Shown: positions 55,801 through 64,000 of the stretch, piece after piece | How the letters are laid out: each line of letters starts with the position of its first letter | Numbering within the stretch: the stretch's first letter is position 1 | Assembly (NCBI GenBank): GCA_009746045.1 | Contig: RPFO01000175.1 | Span: 5,603,414 to 5,667,413 of the forward strand | Reading direction: 5' to 3' | DNA length: 64,000 bases | Source of the DNA: Mesostigma viride | Lineage: Eukaryota > Streptophyta > Mesostigmatophyceae > Mesostigmatales > Mesostigmataceae | Translations under genes and position numbers: made by a program | The notes under the pieces: generated by a model | What the model saw: only the letters and a program-made list of their open reading frames with translations | Database searches by the model: none | Told to the model about the DNA's origin: nothing

Positions 55801-58800
55801 GCATGCACTTTGTGGCTGGTGGGAGGAAGGCGCTTTTTGCAAGAGGCAGCCGCTGGTGGAATGTGCTCTTTGGCTTTCAGTTGCTCCCCAAGCTGTTCTG
55901 CTGACCCTAAGCATGCCTGTGTATGCTGGTCGTGTGCTCGCCCGTGTACATGCTCGTGTGCGTGAGTGTGTGTGCAGGTGCTGCACGAGCTGTTCCAGGC
56001 GTACGGGTACGACGCCGTCATGAAGGGCGGGTGGAAGGTGTACACGACAGTCGACCTGGACATACAGGCAAGTGGCCGAATTGCTGGCACCACCCTCATT
56101 TGGTTTAGTATTTGCTGCCTGCCTCCACGATGCATGCAAGTGACAGTTCCAAAGGTGGCGGTGAAGGGGGGGTGTGCTGCGATGTGTATACAAGGGTTTG
56201 CGAGGGGAGGGGAGCCACGTCCAAAGATGTGAGGGCGGGCTTCAAAGGAAAATCGCTGGATATGGTTTGTTTGGCCACGGAGGCCGGTCATTCTTTCTGG
56301 TCCTGCTGCTCATGAACATGTTTATGAACGCACTCCAGGCAGCATGTGGGAATCAGATAGGATTCCCCCATGACCTCAGTAGCGAGCTGTTTGTTTGCTC
56401 GTGGCAGCAATCTGGTGGACTGTTGCGATTGCTACACTGGTCTCCTTGGACGCAACGGCAGGTGGCCGCCGTCGCAGCAATGATTCAGAAGTGATCATCG
56501 TTTTGGCCCTCCAAGCCTCCCACAGGGTGTTGCCAAAAGGGTCGCCTTCCCAGCCCTTCTAAGTGTGCGTGTCTGACTAGTCGCTCCTACTTGAACCCTG
56601 TCAAACCTTAAAATTGCCATCACGCTGGAAACATATAGAAAATTATACTACTATACTGCTATTAGTGTACTATAAGCAAATTCATGAAAAAGTCGTTGCT
56701 CGCATTTGTTGACTTGTCCTTTCCCCCCCCCCTCCCTCTTCCCCCTGGCCCGCCGCTCCCTCCCTCTCCCCCCTGCCCCGCCCCCCCCTCCCTGCCCCTG
56801 CATTGCCTCCTTTCTCATGGGCTGCTCGTGGGGCTGTGCGTTCGCCGGCTGGTCTGGCGCAGGAGTATGCGGAGAAGATGATGAAGGAGTCAGAGCTGCT
56901 GTCCGCCAACGAGCAGGTGGCGTGCACGGCGATTGACCCGCTCACGGGGGCGGTGCGCGTCATGGTGAGTGACTGAATTTGGGGCATCTGAGTTTCTTGG
57001 TGATATGCTATGGGGCTGTGCATGGCTGCCATGCTCACCTCGTGGAGCAAACATGGAGATGTACGACGTTCTCTATCCCCAGCACATCCCCAGCACATCC
57101 CCACCACGCCACCAGTACATGGTGCCACTTGTGGAGGTTTCACCCCTCCTGACAAGACGTCGAAAATTTTGATTTCAATTCCCCCCTCCCACCCCGGCAC
57201 CCCCCACCCCACCCCACCCCACCCCACCCCACCCCACCCCACCCCCCAGCTGGGCGGCCGCGACTACGCCAAGAGCCAGTTCAACCGTGCGACGCAGGCG
57301 ATGCGGTCGCCGGGATCGACCTTCAAGCCGTTTGTGTACCTGACCGCGCTGGCCAACGGCGCCACGCTCACCAAGCGGATACAGGACTCGGTCGTGGAGT
57401 ACAAGGGGTACATCCCTCAGGTAAAGGCGTCCTGCAGGCAGGCAGGTCTTTTTTGTAAAGGCATGCATCCCATAGGTAGGCACTGGGCATGTCCTGCAGG
57501 TAAGGGCCTCACAGAGTGGACTCAGGACTCGGTTGTGAAGTGGAAGGGGTACATCATCCTGTTGTGCTGATAGTTCCCCCTGCCCCCTGCCCCGTTACAT
57601 GCTGCGTGCGCGAGCAGAACTGCGACCAGAAGTGCTGTTATACATCCTCTTGTTGTGCTGATAGTTCCCCCGGCCCCATCTCCCCCGCCACCATGCTGCG
57701 TGAACGAGCAGAACTGCGACCAGAAGTTCCACGGCCGCGTCACCCTGGAAGAGGCGCTCGTCAACTCGCTCAACGTTGCTACCGTCAAGCTGTGCCATGA
57801 GGTCGGCATCAACAAGGTGGGTCCTGTTGTAGTGAAGCAACCAGGCGGGTGGCTGTTTTAGTGTAGCAGGTTGGGTGGGAGATCGGGCGGTCGCATTTCC
57901 AAGGTGGGTGCTGCTTCAACCAGGCAGGTGGCTGTTGTAGTGTACCAAGGTGGGTGGGAAAGTTGGCGGTCGCGTCCACAAGGTCGGTGCTGCTTCGACG
58001 CGTTGTGATAGTGTTGTGATGGTGTTGTGATGGTGGGGGCACCCGCTCGGTGGGTGGCTGTTGTGATGGTTTGTGCTAGTGTAGCCAGGTGGGCGGGCGT
58101 GATGGCGGATGCACTGACACGGTGGGTGGCGGCAGCCGTGAGGAGTGATGATGGGAGCAACCGCGTGGTCTGTGGCAGCTTGCAATAGGTGAGTGGGAGC
58201 ATCAACGAGTGGGCGGGGGTGACAAATGACGGCATCAACATTGGGGTGGGAGCAAAAACGAGAGCATCAATTACTGGGTGGCAGCGAAAGTGAGAGCATC
58301 ACCAAGGTGGGTGCTGATTCATTGGTGGCGAGTGGCTGTCATAGTGGGCGCATCAACAAGTGTTTATTGGAGGGACGCCTGCCGTGTGATGGTTGGAGTA
58401 CCCATATGACGAGCGCAGCAGCCATTGCCGGACAGGGAGATGGGCACGGACTTGGGCGCGCCACAAATGCCGTTGGTTGCATGTACAGTCATGCAAGCCT
58501 TATGTTGGGTTTCCCTAAGTCGGGTTCACGCCTCAAGTTGGGCCACCAAGGATCTCGGCATGCTTAGTTCAAAAACAAGTTCAGATTGGTATGTTATTAG
58601 TATTTTTAGTTCAGATTAGTACAACTAAGTACAGTCATTCACGCGCTCAGTTGGGTTGACCCGGAATATCCTACGAACGCAGCTTAAGGTGTGAATGACC
58701 GTGCAAAGTGGGCAGATGGGCGAAAGCATTCTCCATGAGAGTACCAGGACAAGAGTATGCTGAATGCGGCTGGGCTTGCATGAGTATTTGTGTAAATTCC

Positions 58801-61800
58801 ACCAACCTTCTTCCGCCCCCACTCCCCTCCGTGAGACCCAGGACACACTACCTGATGCCCTACTATCAATTACCCTGTCATCGTGTTGAAACATCACGTC
58901 ATGCGTGTCAGCTCTTCATCCTGCCCACGTTCCTGTATGATGCTGCCATCCCCCCCTCCCCCACCCCCCCACACCCACCCACCTGCACACATTCACACGT
59001 GCACAAAACCCCCTATCGCCAACCCGCTCCCTTTCCCCCTCTGCCCACTTTCCCCCCAGGTGATCGACATGGCGCACGCGTGCGGCATCGAGAGCAAACT
59101 GGTGGACAAGATCGGCCTCGCGCTCGGCAACTGCGAGCTGACGGTGAGAGAGATTGCAAGTGATGCTAGTGTAGCTAGAGAATCGATAAGCACTCGAGGC
59201 CTCACGCTGGGCAACTGAGAGCTGATCTCAAGGTGAGACCTATGATCTTAGGGTGCATAGAGTGGCATCACACTAGATATAGAATAGATACGCATTCAAC
59301 GCCATACGCTGGGCACTGCGAGCCGACGGTTAGGCCTAGGGGCTTGCCGTGAGAAGAAATAACACAGGCGAGAGAATAAACCACGTACCAGGGGACAAAC
59401 CACATGCCAAAGTCTCTAGTCCTTGGTGTTAACATCCGACACCAAGAGTTCCGGGCGCCAAAAACGAGTGTCACAAGGTACTCAGGGCCCTGGGGACTGT
59501 AACAATTAAAGGATAGAGCCACATATTCCAACTTGAGCACACAAGAACTTTTGGCTCACGTAACTGCTTTCAGTACGGACACTCGCGCGTGGAAGAGCGC
59601 GACAGGCACTATCTAGCCCTATTAACTACACGGTGGGCGGAAGCAAGTATTAAGGATGCATTCCATGTTTCCCCCGTCTACTTAGGCAGCTGGGGCATAA
59701 ATTAATTAATTAAACTAATTAATGCCCCAGCTGCCTAAGTAGACGGGGAAAAAAGCTGGGGCATGACCCAGACACTTACCACCATTATCAACGCCAACAC
59801 CGAAGCCGCTACCTTGCAGATGGCCATCGGAGATTACAATGCCTTTCCTCTCGCTTGGATTGCTGCACGTATGATGCTACGCTGTGATTGATACCCCCGG
59901 GTATGATGATGGATGCCCCCGCGTATGATGATTGATACCCCCGCGCATGATGCAACGCACCGGCACCCGCCACCACCAGCCGCTGGAGATCACGAGCGCA
60001 TACTCGACGATCGCGGCCAACGGGTACTACTCCAAGCCGCACCTCATCAGCCATATCGAGGGGGCCAAGGGGGAGGTAAGGGGGGGGGGGACAATGTAAG
60101 GGGGGGGGGGAGGAGGGGGGAGGGGGACTGAGAGGCCGCGAGGCAAAAGGGGGTGTGCGCTAGGGGGCGGTGCATGAGACATGCTGTTTTCTTGCACTCA
60201 ACCAGACCATACTCCTCCGTGATCTCACCGCAGGGGATATTTTTGACAAATGGGTTTGATATAAGGGCTGGGACACATGACCTATCTGGCAGGTGCGGCG
60301 CTACACGTGGCCAGGTAACGCGGAGGCGACAACTGTCGTCAAGCCTCCTCTCCCTCGTCATGGATAACCTGTCGCCTCCATCGAGCCTCCTCCTTTCACT
60401 CGTCATGGATAACCTAGTGACGACAACCACGTTGTTGTTTGCTCGTCCTTGGTGTATCGCTGGGTGAGTCAACTTGTAAAAAGCACGAACACCCGCTGGG
60501 CTTACAAAACACGGCCACCTGCTGGGCTAACAAAACACGGTCATCCCCTGGCCTTTCAAGCCACCTGCTGGGCTAACCAAACACGGCCGCCCGCTGGGCT
60601 AACAGAACACTGCCTCTCTGCCTGCGGTCCTTTTTCCTCCTTGGGCTCCAAGGGCACGCTCGCATGCTCCCATGGTGACGTCTCCTTGCCGCGCTGCCAC
60701 CTGGCGCCTGTCCCCCCCCCCCCCCCCCAGACCATCTACGTGCAGAGCTACAAGCGGGAGCACGTGGTCGACTCGGAGGCGGTGGCCCGGCTCAACCACT
60801 CGCTGCAGGTGCGCGTGTGTTTACACAGCACAGTGCTTGCAGGCCCTCCCCGATGTGTTGGTTTTCCCTGCCATGTCAGGCGCTCCCCATTGTGTGGGTT
60901 TTCCCTGCCGTCTCAGGCGCTCCCCGTTGTGTGGGTTTTACCTGCCGTCTCAGGCGCTCCCCGCCGTGTGGGTTTTCCCTGCCGTCTGAGGTGCTCCCTG
61001 TTGTGTGGGTTTTCCCTGCCGTCTTAGGCGCTCCCCGTTGTGTGGGTTTTCCCTGCCATGTCAGGCGCACCCCCGTTGTGTGGGTTTTCCCTGCTGTCTG
61101 AGGTGAGGATTGTGTTCCTGCAATAACAGCTTTATATAGCACCATGCATAGCATAGCACTTTATGTAGCGCTTTCGGTCGCGCTCCCATCATCTTTATCG
61201 GTCTGGCGTATCCTGCCCCAGCTCCTCACATGTTCATAGGGATGGCGAAGTGCTGAAGTACGGTGTAGTGGGGGCCTTTTACATACCGCATTTTACGCGG
61301 TATACCAAATTTGCTGTCCCCACATGTCCATGCCGGACCATGCCATGTGCCCTCTTGTGCCACGTGCCCTTGGGTTCCCCTGTTCCCTATCGTCCCCTAT
61401 CGTCCCCTATTGTGCCCTCGTGTGCCCTCGTGTGCCCTCGTGTGCCCTCGTGTGCCCTCGTGTGCCCTCGCATGCCCTCGTATGCCCTCGTGTGCCCTAA
61501 CATTCCCCACCGCTCCCCTGTCACCCCCCCCCTGCCGCTCCCTCCAGAGCGTCATCATGCGCGGCACGGGCATGACCGCGTGGTTCGGGCGTCCCGCCGC
61601 GGGCAAGACGGGCACGTCCAACGACAACATCGACGTGTGGTTCGCCGGTTACACGCCGCAGCTGGCGTGCGCTGTCTGGGCCGGTGAGGATGAAGTCCGG
61701 GCCGGTTTGGGGAGATGGAAACAAACTGCACCCTCCCAAAGCGCTGTGAGCCTGACTTTTTCTGTGGGCTCATGGGCATCGCCTTTGTATACTACTATGT

Positions 61801-62793
61801 AATACTAATGAATACTACTACTATGTAATAATACTGTATACTACTAGTATATAATAGCCCTGTTGGTTGATTGTGCCTTGCCCCATGAGGGGGCTGGTGT
61901 CATGGGCACCCGCTCACGCCTCAGGGCATAGGCACACTACACCCCAAACCTTGGACCGTTGCTGCTATCCTAGGTGGACACACACATACATGCTTTTGTG
62001 GACGCACACATGCATGCTTTTGTGGACACACACATGCATGTTTTTGTGGACGCACACATGCATGCTTTTGTGGACGCACACATGCATGCTTTTGTGGACA
62101 CACACATGCATGCTTTTGTGGACGCACACATGCATGCTTTTGTGGACGCACACATGCATGCTTTTGTGGACACACACATGCATGCTTTTGTGGACGCACA
62201 CATGCATGCTTTTGTGGACACGTTGGTGGGCTTGGAAGGGTGCACGTATGACCTCAAGCTAATTTGCTATAAGCTTATTTGCTCTAAGCAACCTCGTTAT
62301 GTATGGGCATTCTCGCCTTTTCCATGCGATGACAAGAACGCATTGCTGCAGAAGAAGTGGACAACTGTGCATGCTTGTGGGCACGCTTGGTTATGGGCGG
62401 ACATATTCTATATTCAATGCTAACACATTAGGGGCATGCCTCCTCTCTTCTTGCGCAGGCAACGACAATAACGAGTCACTGGAGAATAACCCGAGCGGTG
62501 CCACGCTGGCGGGTCCCCTCTGGGCCGAGTTCATGCACTACGCGCACCGCAACCTGCCCGTGCGCCACCTGTCGGTCATCAGGTACGAACCGTCAATCAT
62601 TTCGACGATTCTGCTTTCATTGTCTAACGCGTCATACCTGTCTGTCGTCAGGCGCGACTCGGGGCAACATCACGGAAAGGGAGCTGTGGCCTTTTTCGTG
62701 AGCGAGTGTGCCAAGAGCGAGTGTTCCGTGAGCTTGGTTTACAGCGTAACGGGAGGGGGGGGACCTGGGCAGAAGTTATCGAGAATAGAATAG
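45625..62793 (+). CDS. Class A penicillin-binding protein (glycosyltransferase/transpeptidase)
   Basis: Twenty exons, phase-consistent, 782 residues: 45625-45992, 46416-46608, 48568-48663, 49311-49373, 50516-50593, 51706-51797, 52392-52469, 53095-53182, 53904-53978, 54781-54870, 55978-56067, 56863-56964, 57250-57420, 57712-57816, 59060-59143, 59980-60075, 60731-60808, 61548-61683, 62459-62582 and 62652-62793. It polymerises and cross-links peptidoglycan, here probably in the plastid envelope space. A Ser/Arg-rich leader of about 125 residues looks like a transit peptide. One membrane segment follows ([20 protein letters not shown]). GT51 motifs: [12 protein letters not shown] (catalytic Glu225), GGGSTLTQQ (257-265), [10 protein letters not shown] and [12 protein letters not shown]. 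Transpeptidase motifs: S494TFK, S547LN and K669TGTS, all intact. Start (ATG 45625) and exon 20 are the least certain; exon 1 joins in phase but has no family match. Introns 10 and 11 use GC donors. Confidence 0.94.
47166..48340. repeat. 1.2-kb (CCCT)n polypyrimidine array in PBP intron 2
   Basis: Nearly pure CCCT tetranucleotide repeat interrupted by CCT triplets, CCCCCT and a few CCGT units. The transcript strand is an almost uninterrupted polypyrimidine of about 1.17 kb. The very long Pro/Ser/Leu (plus) and Gly/Arg/Glu (minus) frames here are artefacts. Confidence 0.98.
48402..48513. repeat. (CA)n microsatellite
   Basis: Interrupted CA dinucleotide tracts just upstream of the PBP exon 3 acceptor at 48567. 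Confidence 0.95.
50738..50905. repeat. 46-bp minisatellite in PBP intron 5
   Basis: About four copies of a 46-bp unit (GCAGGTGGTTGTGAGTACAA then ACTTGTAGTGTGCCACAGAC). The unit carries CAG|GTGGTT, resembling a splice donor. Confidence 0.93.
53455..53655. repeat. ~30-bp minisatellite in PBP intron 8
   Basis: Six to seven variable copies of a unit with CCCTTCATATATGCTCCCCC and CATCCCCCAT. Confidence 0.93.
55135..55665. repeat. 25-bp minisatellite in PBP intron 10
   Basis: About 21 copies of a 25-bp unit (TTAGAAGTCATAGCACTGCC plus CCTTC) with GCC/GTC and TTA/TTG/CTA variants. One unit is shortened at about 55259. There are no spacers between copies. Confidence 0.97.
58633..58701. mobile_element. 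MITE-like foldback element, second copy
   Basis: Inverted ends GTCATTCACGCGCTCAGTTG and, reverse complement, GTCATTCACACCTTAAGCTG, enclosing about 29 bp, in PBP intron 14. Related to 24602-24691. Confidence 0.5.
59672..59748. repeat. Perfect 27-bp-arm hairpin in PBP intron 15
   Basis: The left arm CCCCGTCTACTTAGGCAGCT plus GGGGCAT (59672-59698) is the exact reverse complement of 59722-59748, with an AT-only 23-bp loop built of TTAAT words. A half repeat, GCTGGGGCAT, follows at 59755. Confidence 0.95.
60845..61105. repeat. 37-bp minisatellite in PBP intron 17
   Basis: About seven copies of a 37-bp unit (CCCTGCCGTCTCAGGCGCTC then CCCGTTGTGTGGGTTTT). Confidence 0.95.
61376..61505. repeat. 10-bp minisatellite in PBP intron 17
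   Basis: About twelve copies of a 10-bp unit (CCTCGTGTGC) with CCTATCGTCC, CGTATG and CGCATG variants, ending about 45 bp before the exon 18 acceptor. Confidence 0.93.
61970..62225. repeat. 24-bp minisatellite in PBP intron 18
   Basis: Ten to eleven copies of a 24-bp unit (TTTTGTGGACGCACACATGC plus ATGC), with ACG/ACA alternation. Because 24 is a multiple of three it gives long frames on both strands, but these are not coding. Confidence 0.96.
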
Positions 62794-64000
62794 CAGCGAT
62801 GTCGCAGAGCTGAAAGAGAGAGTTAGCGTTGGCACTTTGGTATACCAGGCTTGCTGCCTTAGAGGGGCGTAGTAGTTTGCTCCGCATGGCAGATCCCGTT
62901 GTGTGGATTAAGTGGAAGTAGCGCGTTTAGTGTGTGTGTGTGTGTGTGTAAGTAAGTAAGTAAGTAAGTATCGTACTGTAATCCTTACTGTAACAAGAAC
63001 GGGGGCTTCGCCCCCGAGCCCCCGGTAGTAACCGATATTGCACCTCTCCAGCATTTGTGGCCGGTCTCCGGCCGGACACGTCACCTACTCTACTACAACC
63101 GTCTATGGAACGTGTGCACATTTAGGGGCCACTGAACGCGAGCAAATATTCCAGTCCAGGCAAGCAACTTGGGTGAAAATCGTCCGCTTGAGTGAATGCC
63201 GTAGCGCGTTCCAGGGTATCGATCCCCTGGACCTGAGCATAGAGTGCCAAGTGTACCGTTTATGGGAACACTGTCCTACATAACACAAATGCCGTGCATA
63301 CGGTACTGACGATCCGGTAGTAAAGTACCCCAAGGTGTTGTTGTTGATGATGTTGTTGCCCACGCTCACATGGGCAGCACTTGGAGACTGGGATGCATAA
63401 CTAATGCTACACCGCCGATCCGGCCACACTTACGACAAAGTTACTTGAAGACATGGACACAATCATACCGCTTGAATCATTCCCAACGCCGCAATTCTGT
63501 GGTCAATACGCCACGCTACTCGAATACGGAAGAGTTTGCGCAACAATTTGGGCAAGAGTGTGGGCAAACAACATGTCGGACCCCAGCCAAAATCACGCAG
63601 TTTGCTGTCTGACAAAAGTTTGGCCGCAAGGGTGGCACAAATGGGCCAAACTTTGGCGCGCAACCAAGGGACGCAACCAAGCCAACGGCACGCGTGTAAG
63701 GGAACCTCTACAGTCGCCCCGCCAATCGCGGTCACCGCGGCTCTTTTCTCGCACGCGGCAACAGTTTGTGGAAGAGTTTGCGCAAACTTTTCGCTGTCTA
63801 AAATCGCAGTATATATGGCAATACGCGGGCAGGGCGATGTGTATCTTTTTGGGCCCATGTTCAGGTAGAAGTGCGGCTGATGCGGAGTCGCACGGTACTG
63901 CTGGAAGGGCGTGTACAAGGCAACATTTACGGTCTAGAGCAGATTAGCTTGCCCCATGGATTGCGCACATACACACACATACACATAAAGGCCACACACG
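62794..64000. other. Right flank, no supported gene
   Basis: After the PBP stop there are (TG)n and (TAAG)n runs at 62930-62970 and TGTAA words at 62947, 62978 and 62989 that could serve polyadenylation. From 63000 to the end, short frames show no family. A 16-bp direct repeat, GGAAGAGTTTGCGCAA, occurs at 63528 and 63770. Confidence 0.45.
62999..63029. repeat. GC-rich hairpin GGGGGC-TTC-GCCCCC
   Basis: Perfect 6-bp arms around TTC, followed by a second C-run (GAGCCCCCGG) that can pair with the same G-run. It lies about 210 bp past the PBP stop. It could be a transcript-end structure or the terminus of a mobile element. Confidence 0.6.

Noticed and set aside
61970-62423. Repeat protein frames (His-Ala-Phe-Val-Asp and Cys-Val-His-Lys types)
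   Set aside because: Translations of the 24-bp intronic minisatellite; they end with the array and lack any domain.
46416-62793. Bacterial contamination as the source of the PBP sequence
   Set aside because: The protein is recovered only by removing 19 introns with consistent phases, and the flanking genes are eukaryotic on the same contig.

Overview
The window is nuclear DNA from a photosynthetic eukaryote, most likely a green alga (a prasinophyte or an early streptophyte alga). The genes are split by many spliceosomal introns (GT-AG, with two clear GC-AG cases). One gene is a class A penicillin-binding protein with a plastid-targeting-like leader, as expected of lineages that keep peptidoglycan in the plastid envelope. 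Two other genes are green-lineage carotenoid proteins (D27-type isomerase and NXD1). Retrotransposon debris is of the LINE/L1 type. Lineage is inferred from gene content only; no marker here fixes the species.

Layout: 121-4777 (-) MACPF-domain protein, 5' end incomplete; 9.5-10.84 kb a LINE copy with an inverted 5' segment; 11049-12652 (-) small KxDL/BORC-type protein; 13553-14548 (+) intronless spermidine synthase; 15.93-17.13 kb decayed LINE reverse transcriptase; 19776-24203 (-) D27-like beta-carotene isomerase; 25058-37429 (+) Crooked-neck/CLF1 splicing factor, 12 exons; 38.1-43.1 kb a nest of LINE ORF1/ORF2 fragments and dispersed repeats, including a large inverted repeat; 43725-44642 (-) intronless NXD1 homologue; 45625-62793 (+) bifunctional class A PBP, 20 exons. 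The last 1.2 kb holds no gene I can support.

Six genes form three head-to-head pairs (KxDL/spermidine synthase, D27/CLF1, NXD1/PBP), each separated by about 0.85-1.0 kb, so each gap probably works as a shared promoter region. I rebuilt exon chains by hand from protein-family continuity, splice sites and phase. The CLF1, PBP, KxDL and D27 chains each close with consistent phase at every junction.

The most striking unexplained signal is in the introns. Next to many exons, the last or first 15-50 bases of the exon together with its splice site recur once to several times as decayed copies inside the intron ('exon-edge echoes'). In one CLF1 intron the echo appears to have expanded into three successive minisatellites carrying dozens of copies of the real 5' splice-site context. 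Most other introns also carry private minisatellites or simple repeats, and these create nearly all of the long spurious reading frames in the window.
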